From NCBI GenBank assembly GCA_016713925.1, contig JADJOH010000007.1, positions 607,501 through 671,500 on the forward strand: a stretch of 64,000 nt of DNA. The letters run 5' to 3'. The DNA comes from Bacteroidota bacterium. GTDB taxonomy: Bacteria; Bacteroidota; Bacteroidia; AKYH767-A; OLB10. Shown here one piece after another: positions 10,119 to 18,324 of this stretch. Numbering within the stretch: the stretch's first letter is position 1; every line of letters starts with the position of its first letter. Position numbers and translations under genes: made by a program. The notes below the pieces were generated by a model. The model was not told the origin of the DNA. It did not search any database and saw only the letters and a list, made by a program, of their open reading frames with translations.

Positions 10119-10150
10119 CAAAGATAGATCAAAATACTACTGTTCCCAAA
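10119..10150 (-). promoter_or_regulatory. Promoter of tRNA-Asp
   Basis: On the minus strand: TTTG (10150-10147), 20-base spacer, TATCTTTG (10126-10119). This matches the Bacteroidota primary sigma consensus TTTG-N19-21-TAnnTTTG exactly. A small hairpin (AAACAG/CTGTTT, about 10094-10112) lies between it and the tRNA. Confidence 0.75.
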
Positions 10151-10257
10151 AATAGTTGATTTAACAATTAAAAGCATGATAGTCAGTATTTAGAGTAGCC
10201 TAAAAATACAGTTTCCATGAATTTCAAACAACTTGTTATTAAATTTTAAAACTAAAG

Positions 10258-10288
10258 TTGAGTCTCAACGTTGAAGGAGATAATTTTG
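10258..10288 (+). promoter_or_regulatory. Promoter, probably giving a leaderless transcript
   Basis: TTG (10258-10260), 20-base spacer, TAATTTTG (10281-10288), and the ATG of the next gene at 10293. With usual spacing the transcript would begin at or next to the start codon. Confidence 0.6.
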
Positions 10289-10292
10289 ACGC

Positions 10293-10970
10293 ATGAACCT
10301 GATTTCATTGGCCATAAATAATGTTGTTGTGAACTTTAAAGCATACCTTTTTGCTTTAGGGTTTCCTGCTCTGATTCTGCTATTGACCTGGAAATTCGGG
10401 ACTTATCTCGGCCTGGAGGATTTTGGAGAACTGACTCGTGATCCCAATACCATTTTAAAAGGCCATGTCTATACAGGAATGATTTCGAATGCCGGAATCT
10501 TTTTCTGGAGTGCTTCAGCCACTATTTGTTTGTTTACTTTTTTTTTCCTGCGAATTCTTAAAGGAGATAAAGTGAAAATGCGCCTGATGTTGTTTGCCGG
10601 ATTATTGGCATTATTAATGGGGTTTGATGATGTTTTTCAGATGCATGAAAAAATGTTTAATGACTTTTTCTATATTCCGGAAAAACTCTTTTTTGTGGCG
10701 TATTTTATTTGTGTTGTAGTTATAGTTATTTCATGTTTTAAATTATTTATCCAAACCGATTTCACCATGTGGTTATTGGCGCTCGGTATGTTTTTTATTT
10801 CTTTACTTGTGGATAATAATTTTATCCCTGCCGATAAGCATCATGCTTTTTGGGAAGATTGTTTTAAGTTCACCGGAATTATAGTGTGGACAGTTTATTA
10901 TTTACGTACTTCAATGAAGTTTATATTGGAAGAGAAGATTAATAATGATTCGGCTTACCGTAATAATTGA
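10293..10970 (+). CDS. Six-TM integral membrane protein, paralogue of the next gene
   Basis: A 225-residue protein with about six hydrophobic helices. Between helices it has conserved polar clusters: GFDDVFQMHEK (~110-120), IPEKLFF, and FWEDCFKFTGIIVW near the C-terminus. The downstream neighbour has the same pattern (LDDQFMLHE, ISEKLFY, YIEDSMKFTGITLW), so the two are a tandem duplication. Paired Asp, His and Glu inside or next to membrane helices suggest a metal site, as in CREST-type membrane hydrolases such as alkaline ceramidase, but I could not match the family and this is only a suggestion. The ATG is 5 bases after a TAATTTTG promoter box. The gene overlaps its paralogue by 26 bases. 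Confidence 0.75.
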   Translation: MNLISLAINNVVVNFKAYLFALGFPALILLLTWKFGTYLGLEDFGELTRDPNTILKGHVYTGMISNAGIFFWSASATICLFTFFFLRILKGDKVKMRLMLFAGLLALLMGFDDVFQMHEKMFNDFFYIPEKLFFVAYFICVVVIVISCFKLFIQTDFTMWLLALGMFFISLLVDNNFIPADKHHAFWEDCFKFTGIIVWTVYYLRTSMKFILEEKINNDSAYRNN

Positions 10971-11718
10971 AAATTTAAAGGAATTGGGCAAATTTGGTCG
11001 TTATTTAAGTTTTAGTACAGTAGAATTGGATGCTATTGTTGCTTTACTAAACAAAGCAGGGGTAGTATCTATTTTTAAAGTTTTGAGAAATTCTGTTAGG
11101 TTGCATTATAAACTTTTATTAAAAGCTTTTATAATTATTGGGGTCTTTCTGTTTTTCGTTCTAATCATAGCACTTAAGTTTGGAATTGAACCCTCTGATA
11201 TTACCCGCGATTATAGTGGAGTTTATCATCATGAACCCTGGGTCGGGGTGATCAGTTATTTGGGTATTTTTCTTTGGTGTGCTGCATTGGCCGTTTGCGG
11301 ATTTACCTGGAGAATATTAAGAAAGATTAAAACAAAAGAGAAGTATAGTATTTTTTTCTTTTGGAGTGGTCTGATAACCCTTATTCTCACCCTGGATGAT
11401 CAATTTATGTTGCATGAAATTGTGCTGCCGGAATATGTTGGAATTTCAGAAAAGCTATTTTATCTATTTTATCTTGCCCTAATAACCCTATATTCTTTTA
11501 AGTTTTTAGCCATTTTATTAAATCAAAATGTGGCATTAATATTCCTGGCTTATTTGTTATTTGCCGTTTCAATGACCTTTGATTTGTTTTTCGAAGGGGT
11601 GCCTTTCGATACGTATATCGAGGATTCAATGAAATTTACAGGAATAACCTTATGGGCTATTTATTTTATTAAATCTGCATATGGGGAACTCCAAACAGTG
11701 ATCACTCCCGATAAATAG
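10945..11718 (+). CDS. Six-TM integral membrane protein, second paralogue
   Basis: A 257-residue paralogue of the preceding gene with an extra ~45-residue N-terminal extension (GKFGRYLSFSTVELDAIVALL) before the first membrane helix. Shared motifs are DITRDYSGVYHHEPWVGVIS (versus ELTRDPN in the partner), LDDQFMLHE, ISEKLFY and YIEDSMKFTGITLW. The overlap with the first gene implies translational coupling, which fits a two-subunit membrane complex. The start ATG 10945 is the first in frame; a later start is possible but would not change the membrane part. Function unknown. Confidence 0.7.
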   Translation: MIRLTVIIENLKELGKFGRYLSFSTVELDAIVALLNKAGVVSIFKVLRNSVRLHYKLLLKAFIIIGVFLFFVLIIALKFGIEPSDITRDYSGVYHHEPWVGVISYLGIFLWCAALAVCGFTWRILRKIKTKEKYSIFFFWSGLITLILTLDDQFMLHEIVLPEYVGISEKLFYLFYLALITLYSFKFLAILLNQNVALIFLAYLLFAVSMTFDLFFEGVPFDTYIEDSMKFTGITLWAIYFIKSAYGELQTVITPDK

Positions 11719-11915
11719 TTGCTTTAAATTCAATTTTTGCTCCTGTTCATCATAAAATCATGGACTAGAGCTCATTGCTTCATGATGAGTTCATCACTAT
11801 GTATTTGCTTTGCACTTGTATAATCCCAAAGGATAAATCAAGGTTCATTCTTAATTCATAATAATAGATGAACTTTGGCTCATTCAAATCGTAAAACTCT
11901 TAAAAATCTAAACGC

Positions 11916-12386
11916 ATGAAATATCTACTTTCTCTCTCTGTTTTCTTGCTTGCTCTGGTAAATCTTAGCATTGCTCAGGATCAAAAACAAGCAGTTGACA
12001 AGAATGCGGCTGAAATCACCTTCGAGAAGGAATTGCATGATTACGGAACAATTGAGTTTGGTGCAGATGGTGCCTATGCCTTTAAATTTACCAATACCGG
12101 GAATGAACCATTGGTAATTACCAGCAGTCAGGGGTCTTGCGGTTGTACAGTGCCAAAATGGCCCAAAGAACCTATTCTGAAGGGGCAATCAGCCTATATT
12201 AACGTGAACTATGATACCAAACGTCCCGGGCCTTTTACTAAAACAGTAACTGTGATGTCTAATGCGAAATCAGCATCTAAAGTTCTTACAATCAAAGGTG
12301 TAGTGAAGTCCCAAGAGCAATCGGAGGACTTAATGCCGGTAAGAAAGGACGGAGGAATGTCTCCCCTTGAAAATCAATCGAAATAA
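11916..12386 (+). CDS. DUF1573 domain protein
   Basis: A 156-residue secreted protein. Residues 1-20 are a signal peptide (YLLSLSVFLLALVNLSIAQ). The DUF1573 immunoglobulin-like domain follows (~30-135), with the family hallmarks FEKELHDYGTIEFG, FKFTNTGNEPLVITS and GSCGCTVPKWPKEPI, then KTVTVMSNA. DUF1573 proteins are abundant in Bacteroidota and are thought to be periplasmic or surface-associated; their role is not known. It is followed after 21 bases by a close homologue, so the two are probably one transcript that ends at the terminator at 12924. Confidence 0.9.
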   Translation: MKYLLSLSVFLLALVNLSIAQDQKQAVDKNAAEITFEKELHDYGTIEFGADGAYAFKFTNTGNEPLVITSSQGSCGCTVPKWPKEPILKGQSAYINVNYDTKRPGPFTKTVTVMSNAKSASKVLTIKGVVKSQEQSEDLMPVRKDGGMSPLENQSK

Positions 12387-12407
12387 ACTTAACTCAAAAA
12401 ATAAATC

Positions 12408-12896
12408 ATGAAAAAATTATTCCTTCTTGCCGCTTGTAGTCTATTACTCGTCGCAGGTTCTGTAAATGCCCAAAATGACAAAGTTATGGCTAAGCCTGTT
12501 GCCGCTCCTGCTGCTACTGATGCTCAAACTGCTGTCGATAACAAAAATGCTTCTGAAATGGTATTCGATGCCGAAGAATTTAACTTCGGTACGATTAAGC
12601 AAGGTGAATCAGTGACGCATGAGTTTTCATTTACCAATAACGGTAAGGAAGATATGATCATCACTAACGCTCAGGGTTCTTGCGGATGTACTGTTCCTCA
12701 ATATCCTAAAGAGCCGATTAAAAAAGGTGCAACGGGTTCTATTAAAGTAACCTTCAATTCAGCCGGTAAAATGGGTATGCAGGATAAAACGGTAACCATT
12801 ACTTCTAATGCTAAAAACAGTCCACGAATTCTTCACTTGAAAGGAACTGTTGAAGCTCCGGCTACACAGCCTGCAAACGCTGCTCCTCAAAAGTAA
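12408..12896 (+). CDS. DUF1573 domain protein, paralogue
   Basis: A 162-residue homologue of the preceding gene. It has a signal peptide (KLFLLAACSLLLVAGSVNAQ), an Ala/Pro-rich linker (~25-45), and the DUF1573 domain with FDAEEFNFGTIKQGE, FTNNGKEDMIIT, GSCGCTVPQYPKEPI and MQDKTVTITSNAKNS. An Ala/Pro/Gln tail follows. The two copies share the GSCGCTVP core and arose by tandem duplication. Codon use is more regular than in the first copy, hinting at higher expression, but that is an impression only. Confidence 0.9.
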   Translation: MKKLFLLAACSLLLVAGSVNAQNDKVMAKPVAAPAATDAQTAVDNKNASEMVFDAEEFNFGTIKQGESVTHEFSFTNNGKEDMIITNAQGSCGCTVPQYPKEPIKKGATGSIKVTFNSAGKMGMQDKTVTITSNAKNSPRILHLKGTVEAPATQPANAAPQK

Positions 12897-12923
12897 TTCC
12901 AAGTAGAAAATAGCTTAAATTTG

Positions 12924-12957
12924 TAGTCCCGGTATTTTGCCGGGACTATTTATTTTA
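12924..12957 (+). terminator. Rho-independent terminator after the DUF1573 pair
   Basis: Stem TAGTCCCGG / CCGGGACTA (12924-12932 with 12940-12948), 7-base loop, then TTTATTTTAT. It ends five bases before the next ATG. Confidence 0.85.
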
Positions 12958-12962
12958 TACCC

Positions 12963-14195
12963 ATGCCGAAAATCTCTGATAAAGGGCTCCTGATGCCCCC
13001 AAGTCCTATTCGAAAATTAGTGCCATATGCCGAAGCGGCAAAAAAAAGAGGGGTCACAATTTTTCACTTAAATATAGGTCAACCTGACATTCATACCCCG
13101 GAGGTGATGATGAATGCCATACGTAATATTGATCTTAAAGTGGTGGAGTATAGCCACTCCGCCGGCATTGAATCGTACAGAAAAAAATTGGCAGGCTATT
13201 ATAAAAGTTACAATATCAATGTGGATTGGACCGACATCATCATTACTACCGGTGGCTCTGAAGCGATCGAGATTGGAATGATGGCCTGTCTTAATCCCGG
13301 TGATGAAATCATTGTTCCGGAGCCGTACTATGCCAATTACAATGGATTCAGTACGCAGGCGAACGTGGTGGTAAAACCTATTCCTTCCAGTATAGAGACA
13401 GGATTCGCACTGCCACCAATCAGTGAGTTTGAAAAGGCAATTACGCCTAAAACCAAGGCGATTTTAATTTGTAATCCCAGCAATCCAACAGGGTATTTGT
13501 ACAATCGTGAAGAACTGGAAATTCTAAAACAGATTGTTCTGAAGCATGATTTATTCCTTTTTGCAGACGAAGTATACAGGGAGTTTTGCTACGATGGTCG
13601 CGAATATGTATCCGTAATGCATTTGGATCAATTGGATCAAAATGTGGTGTTGATGGATAGTATTTCTAAACGCTACAGTGCTTGCGGTGCCCGAATCGGT
13701 GCTTTGGTATCTAAGAATAAAGAAGTAATGGCCGCAGCCCTTAAATTCGCACAGGCTCGCCTGAGTCCTCCTACATTTGGTCAGATTGCTGCAGAGGCCG
13801 CCATTGATACGCCTCAGGAATATTTTGAAGAAGTAAAGAAAGAATATGTGGCCCGACGTGATTATGTTGTGGAGACGTTAAATAAAATGGATGGTGTTTA
13901 TTGTCCGAAACCCTCCGGTGCGTTTTATTGCATGGCTCAGCTTCCGGTAGATGATGCTGATAAATTTTGTCAATGGCTGTTGGAGTCTTTCGAGTACAAC
14001 CATCAAACGGTCATGCTGGCTCCCGCAACCGGATTTTACTCTAGGCCGGAGTCCGGTAAACATCAGGTACGAATTGCCTATGTCCTAAAATTAGAGTCCT
14101 TGAAAAATGCGATGGATTGTCTTAGAGAAGCATTGAAGGTGTATCCCGGACGTATGGTGAAGACGGAAAACAACACATTGAATGCCTCTGCCTGA
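12963..14195 (+). CDS. Pyridoxal-phosphate aminotransferase, class I/II (AspC-like)
   Basis: A 410-residue fold-type I aminotransferase. Signs: FHLNIGQPDIHTP (~37-50), PEPYYANY (~120), NPSNPTG (~175), FADEVYREF (~202) and the cofactor lysine in DSISKRYSACGARIG (~237). The C-terminal VRIAYVL holds the carboxylate-binding Arg. It most resembles aspartate/branched aminotransferases of the MalY/AspC subgroup, so the substrate cannot be fixed. It stands alone behind a terminator, and the 204 bases after it (to 14399) show no gene or clear signal. Confidence 0.88.
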   Translation: MPKISDKGLLMPPSPIRKLVPYAEAAKKRGVTIFHLNIGQPDIHTPEVMMNAIRNIDLKVVEYSHSAGIESYRKKLAGYYKSYNINVDWTDIIITTGGSEAIEIGMMACLNPGDEIIVPEPYYANYNGFSTQANVVVKPIPSSIETGFALPPISEFEKAITPKTKAILICNPSNPTGYLYNREELEILKQIVLKHDLFLFADEVYREFCYDGREYVSVMHLDQLDQNVVLMDSISKRYSACGARIGALVSKNKEVMAAALKFAQARLSPPTFGQIAAEAAIDTPQEYFEEVKKEYVARRDYVVETLNKMDGVYCPKPSGAFYCMAQLPVDDADKFCQWLLESFEYNHQTVMLAPATGFYSRPESGKHQVRIAYVLKLESLKNAMDCLREALKVYPGRMVKTENNTLNASA

Positions 14196-14399
14196 GGGAA
14201 ATTTTTATATTCCTATGGTTTTAGTGACCAGATCGTTTAGGATTTATTTTTAAGTTCCTTCTTTTCAATACGTTATCGTTTTTTTTATGCCGCTTTTATT
14301 TTCAAGAGTCGTTTGTTAATATTTAAACTTCAGCGAGTCGTATTCACTGATTACTTGCAGATAGATTTGTGTGCTTAGTAAAGTTCCTTTCGACAAAAG

Positions 14400-15512
14400 A
14401 TGCCACAGATAGATTTAGAGATTATACAGTATTCCGTATTGGGTTTATTATGTTTCGCAGCAGGTATACAGTTGTATTACCTCTTATTTGAGATGGCGGT
14501 GCCGGGCTTCCGAAAATCTTCCCTGTCCGCGAAGTCTTCATCGTTTAAACCTGTTTCTGTCATCATTTGTGCCCGGAATGAACTGAAAAACCTCCGTAAC
14601 TTCCTCCCCATAATAATGGATCAGGATTACCCGGATTATCAAGTGGTGGTGGTGAACGACTGCTCCTGGGATGAGTCCGGAAAGTACCTGGATGAAATGG
14701 AGGATGCGTTCAAAAATCTTAAGATTGTAAATATCCGCGAGCAGGAAAAATACCAGCATGGTAAAAAATTTGCATTGACCTTGGGGATAAAAGCAGCCAT
14801 TCACGAACATATCTTGCTGACTGATGCAGACTGTAGACCGGCCCACCGAAATTGGATCAGGCAAATGATGGCAGGATTTACAGATAAGAAGGAAATTGTG
14901 ATTGGTTATGGCGCATATGATAAAGAGCCGGGACTTCTGAACAAGTGGATCCGTTTTGATACTGTTATGAATGCCTTGCTTTATCTCGGAAGAGCGATGA
15001 AGGGTAAAGCGTATATGGGTGTTGGAAGAAATATGGGGTATACCAAAAGTCTATTCTTCCGTAATAAAGGTTTCGCTAATCATTACCATATTATGTCAGG
15101 TGATGATGACCTTTTTATCAATGAAACTGCAACCCGCGATAACACTTCTGTAGTGATTGAACCTGAGTCATTTACATATTCAAAACCTAAGACTTCACTG
15201 GTCACCTGGATTTATCAGAAAAGAAGGCATATGAGTGCCGGATCGTACTATAAAAGCAGTGATCGGATTTTTGTAGGGAATTATTATTTCAGTCTTTTTC
15301 TGTTCTGGTTAATGTTAATTCTTGCAATTCTTGTGAAACTAAACTGGCAGATTGTCGTAGGAATAGTTGCTATACGTCTCACGATTCAAATGATAGTTTG
15401 CTGGAAAGGATATAAAAAACTTGCTGAATCGGATGTATTCCTGTTCATCCCGTTTTTCGATATTTTCAGCGCTTTTGCCTATCCATTAAGAAGTGCATCA
15501 TTTGTCGGATAA
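14400..15512 (+). CDS. Membrane-bound family 2 glycosyltransferase
   Basis: A 370-residue GT2 enzyme. One TM segment at the N-terminus (~10-32) precedes a GT-A domain: VSVIICARNELKNL (~53), VVVVNDCSWDES (~83), LLTDADC (the DXD-like motif, ~140), SGDDDLFI (~240) and QKRRHMS (~280), matching the QxxRW-like region of processive synthases. Two TM segments (~303-320 and 326-345) close the protein. It likely adds sugars to a lipid-linked or exported glycan at the inner membrane. The stop overlaps the sigma-factor gene, so the two are co-transcribed. Confidence 0.85.
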   Translation: MPQIDLEIIQYSVLGLLCFAAGIQLYYLLFEMAVPGFRKSSLSAKSSSFKPVSVIICARNELKNLRNFLPIIMDQDYPDYQVVVVNDCSWDESGKYLDEMEDAFKNLKIVNIREQEKYQHGKKFALTLGIKAAIHEHILLTDADCRPAHRNWIRQMMAGFTDKKEIVIGYGAYDKEPGLLNKWIRFDTVMNALLYLGRAMKGKAYMGVGRNMGYTKSLFFRNKGFANHYHIMSGDDDLFINETATRDNTSVVIEPESFTYSKPKTSLVTWIYQKRRHMSAGSYYKSSDRIFVGNYYFSLFLFWLMLILAILVKLNWQIVVGIVAIRLTIQMIVCWKGYKKLAESDVFLFIPFFDIFSAFAYPLRSASFVG

Positions 15513-16095
15513 GGCAATTAAAGATTATAAACTCGTTCGAAAGGCGGTGGACAATGGCGATCAGAAGGCTTATGCAGAATTGATGTCTCGTTATAAGGAT
15601 TCGATTTACTATATGTTGCTGAAGATGGTAAATAATCGTGATGATGCTGAAGATTTGACCATTGAGGCTTTCGGAAAAGCTTTCCGCAATATTCGTCAGT
15701 ATACTCCGGACTATGCTTTTAGTACATGGTTGTTTAAGATTGCAACGAATAACTGTATCGATTTTATCCGTAAGAAACGTAAACTGATGCTGAGTATCGA
15801 TCGTGGTTTTGAGAATGAAGAAGGGCAGGATGTTTCACTTGAAGTGAGATCGGATGGTCCGGGCCCTGACGATGTGATGATGAAGAAGCAAAAGGTGATG
15901 ATGATGAAGGATGTGGTGGATAAACTGAAGCCGCGCTACCGGAGATTGGTGGAGTTGAGATATTATCAGGAACTCTCCTATGAAGAAATTGCCGTGGAGT
16001 TAAATCTTCCTTTGGGAACTGTGAAAGCGCAATTGTTCCGTGCCAGGGAGTTCCTGTATCAGATCATGAAAAATTCCGAGTACGTTATCCATTAG
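15493..16095 (+). CDS. ECF-type RNA polymerase sigma factor
   Basis: A ~200-residue sigma-70 family protein of the RpoE/ECF type. Region 2 runs from AYAELMSRYKDSIYYMLLKMV to STWLFKIATNNCIDFIRKK (~25-95), and region 4 is LKPRYRRLVELRYYQELSYEEIAVELNLPLGTVKAQLFRAREFLYQI (split HTH, ~140-190). The GTG at 15493 and a TTG at 15502 (MSDKAIKDYKLV) are both possible; the latter better matches the usual family start. It overlaps the glycosyltransferase gene. No anti-sigma factor gene is adjacent, so its control is not visible. Transcription ends at the hairpin at 16116. Confidence 0.9.
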   Translation: MHHLSDKAIKDYKLVRKAVDNGDQKAYAELMSRYKDSIYYMLLKMVNNRDDAEDLTIEAFGKAFRNIRQYTPDYAFSTWLFKIATNNCIDFIRKKRKLMLSIDRGFENEEGQDVSLEVRSDGPGPDDVMMKKQKVMMMKDVVDKLKPRYRRLVELRYYQELSYEEIAVELNLPLGTVKAQLFRAREFLYQIMKNSEYVIH

Positions 16096-16115
16096 ACAGA
16101 ACTCTATACTAACTT

Positions 16116-16149
16116 AGCCCCATGAATTCAAACATGGGGCTTTCTTTTT
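16116..16149 (+). terminator. Terminator hairpin overlapping the rsmG start
   Basis: Perfect 9-bp stem AGCCCCATG (16116-16124) with CATGGGGCT (16133-16141), then TTCTTTTTT. Both candidate rsmG start codons (16122 and 16134) are inside the stem. Confidence 0.8.
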
Positions 16150-16775
16150 TATACGCAGATTATCTGAAGGGAATCAGTGAAGAACAAGAGCTGAAATTCA
16201 AGCACTTTAAAGAAGTATTTATTCCATGGAATGAACAAATCAATCTCATTTCCAGAAAAGATATCACCCATTTTGAAATCAGGCATGTATTGCATTCTCT
16301 TGCCATCGCTCGTTTTATTCAATTTAATCCCGGTGCAGTGGTACTTGATGTGGGGACCGGTGGTGGATTCCCCGGGATTCCTCTGGCCATCTATTTTCCT
16401 CAAACAAAGTTTATATTGACCGATTCTATTGAAAAAAAGATAAAAGCATTGCGGGATATGGTGGATATTCTGAAATTAGACAATGTTGAAGTGGTACGAA
16501 GTAGGGCTGAAGAAATGTCGCAAAATGTTGATTATGTGGTAAGTCGAGCAGTAGCACCCCTGCCCGAATTGGTGAATTGGACGAAAAAACTACTGGTCTC
16601 CGGTCAAAAGGGCTCTCTACCCAACGGTTGGGTGGTATTGAAAGGGGGTGATTTAACTGAAGAATTATTTGAGTTTAGAAAAGATGTTGAAATTCAAAAG
16701 ATTAGCGATTGGTGGTCGGAAGATTTCTTCGAAACAAAGGCTGTAGTGTATCTGGCCAGACAAATCATTATTTAA
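16122..16775 (+). CDS. rsmG: 16S rRNA (guanine-N7) methyltransferase RsmG
   Basis: A 217-residue class I methyltransferase that methylates G527 in the 530 loop of 16S rRNA. Motifs: WNEQINLISRKDI (~32-45, the RsmG signature), VLDVGTGGGFPGIPLAIYFP (SAM motif I, ~72-92), LTDSIEKKIKAL, and VVSRAVAPLPEL (~135-147). Length is typical (~210). The start is ATG 16122 or 16134 (MGLSFLYADYL); both lie within a terminator hairpin, and no other start is available before the conserved region. The transcript may therefore either read through the hairpin from the sigma gene or begin inside it. Confidence 0.92.
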   Translation: MNSNMGLSFLYADYLKGISEEQELKFKHFKEVFIPWNEQINLISRKDITHFEIRHVLHSLAIARFIQFNPGAVVLDVGTGGGFPGIPLAIYFPQTKFILTDSIEKKIKALRDMVDILKLDNVEVVRSRAEEMSQNVDYVVSRAVAPLPELVNWTKKLLVSGQKGSLPNGWVVLKGGDLTEELFEFRKDVEIQKISDWWSEDFFETKAVVYLARQIII

Positions 16776-16790
16776 ATTTAAAATTTTCTT

Positions 16791-16820
16791 TTTGCCTGAT
16801 TTACTTTTTTTCTATCTTTG
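16791..16820 (+). promoter_or_regulatory. Promoter of rpmH
   Basis: TTTG (16791-16794), 18-base spacer, TATCTTTG (16813-16820): the strong Bacteroidota consensus. The ATG follows 30 bases downstream. Confidence 0.75.
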
Positions 16821-16850
16821 CGCTCCCTTAGCGGATAATAAAATAGCAAT

Positions 16851-17009
16851 ATGAAAAGGACATTTCAACCCTCGTTACGTAAACGCAGAAACAAACATGG
16901 TTTCAGAAATCGTATGAGTTCAGCGAATGGTCGCAGGGTTCTTGCTGCGCGTAGAAAGAAAGGACGTAAAAAACTTACTGTCTCTGACGAGCGTAGCTGG
17001 AGAAAGTAG
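16851..17009 (+). CDS. rpmH: 50S ribosomal protein L34
   Basis: A 52-residue, strongly basic protein starting MKRTFQPSLRKRRNKHGFR and continuing RMSSANGRRVLAARRKKGRK, the hallmark of bL34 (KRTFQPS...RRRRHGFR.RM.T..GR.VL..RR.KGR). It is slightly longer than the usual 44-46 aa because of a C-terminal LTVSDERSWRK extension, as is common in Bacteroidota. It has its own promoter and is followed by a terminator at 17031. dnaA and rnpA, its neighbours in many bacteria, are not here. Confidence 0.97.
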   Translation: MKRTFQPSLRKRRNKHGFRNRMSSANGRRVLAARRKKGRKKLTVSDERSWRK

Positions 17010-17030
17010 TCTGATCTCAAAATAGAATTT

Positions 17031-17062
17031 AAAGGCAACTCTTATGGGTTGCTTTTTTATTT
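17031..17062 (+). terminator. Terminator of rpmH
   Basis: AAAGGCAAC (17031-17039) can pair with GGTTGCTTTT (17047-17056), followed by a T-rich tract. Confidence 0.7.
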
Positions 17063-17238
17063 TCATCCTCTTGTTAAAAGGGTAAAAAAGTGGGGAAGCG
17101 ATCTCGTATTTTTTGAAGCGATGGAAACGACCGGATAGATTTGAAGTTTTAAACCCGGCAGACAAGCCATCCAAGATCGAAAACAACGTCCTGTCAAATC
17201 ATAAAAGATTATTGCTGCAGGACGTAGGTCGGAAAATG

Positions 17239-18077
17239 TCAATCACTTTTAACGGTTTTCAATATAATCTCAGCTATTTCCTTCTTCTGCTGTAGTATAT
17301 CATGTCCACACTCAAGGATGTGAATGTTTATATTTCCACTCATTTTTTTAGTAAAACGTATACCGGATTGTAAAGGAATGATGGTATCGTATTTTCCGAA
17401 AAGAAATTCTACCCTGATCGGTCTGCTCGCAAAATAATGATGTACCAAAGCAATGTTCGGCATGTATTTGCATAAAGCCAGCCAGGTATGATAAATGCGG
17501 TACCGGTCCTTTTCCGAATGTGTATTTAAGAGATAGAATTGCTCCACCTTCGAATTGATGAGGCCAATACGACGAAAGAAACGGATGAACGTAAACAGTA
17601 ACCCCGGGTTTTTTACAACATACCTCCCTATCATTCTTCCTGCATACGTTCTCCCAACAAAGGACCTCATCCGGTTTTTCTTCATACCATCCGGCGCCAA
17701 AATAAAGAGCTCATAAATACGATGTGGTAATTGATGTACAAGTCCCAGAATAATCCTTCCCCCCTGGCTATACCCGATGAGCGAACACCTGACTTTTTCC
17801 TTTCCCAAAGGAGTTTTTCAATCATTTCAGCCATATGTCTTGGAGTAAACACCGGCATTTTTTTACGACTTTCCTGTGCATGAGGTCCATGATAGAAAAA
17901 GTCAAAAGCGATGATCGTGTACCGGTCTTTCAGGAAAATCTCCAGTGGTTGAAAATCTTCACCACTTCTCCCGAAACCATGAAAGGCAATGAGCAATTCG
18001 GGACCATGACCATATTCACGATAAGGAAGGGTGAATTCACTGCTTTTTAGAAATTGGTAAGCGGAAGAATTCTCCAT
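17239..18077 (-). pseudogene. Alpha/beta hydrolase, one frameshift
   Basis: Two minus-strand frames give one ~279-aa alpha/beta hydrolase. The first half has the oxyanion-hole region LLIAFHGFGRSGEDF and IIAFDFFYHG; the second has the nucleophile elbow LIGYSQGGRI (Ser), FGKYDTIIPL (Asp) and ECGHDIL (His), so the triad is complete. The frames join near 17808: loss of one base in a TTTGGG run converts LLWGKEKVRCSLIGYSQ into LLWERKKSGVRSS. Substrate unknown; probably an esterase or acyltransferase-like enzyme. Transcribed divergently from carB. Confidence 0.75.
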
Positions 18078-18150
18078 CGTTACAAAATTAGCGTACTAAG
18101 AATAGCTTTCATTAATTATTAACAACTAACCCCATCTCCCTCTGATTCCC

Positions 18151-18158
18151 TACATTTG
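18151..18158 (+). promoter_or_regulatory. Possible -7 box upstream of carB
   Basis: TACATTTG matches the -7 consensus TAnnTTTG, but no TTTG is found at the right distance upstream. It is 167 bases before the carB ATG, so a long leader would be implied. Confidence 0.3.
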
Positions 18159-18324
18159 TGCTACCCTAAAACGGACGAGGTAAAATGACATTGTCAAGAG
18201 TCGGTGATCAGTACTTTTTAATCCCCCTTTTAAAGTTATTTACTTCATTTTCAGATATTTACCTTAGAGTAATGCAGGATTACTCCTCATACATTTATTC
18301 ACCCTTTAATAAAGATAAAAGCAG

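Noticed and set aside
17113..17295. 60-aa ORF between rpmH and the hydrolase
   Set aside because: No promoter, no domain, overlaps the hydrolase 3' end on the other strand.
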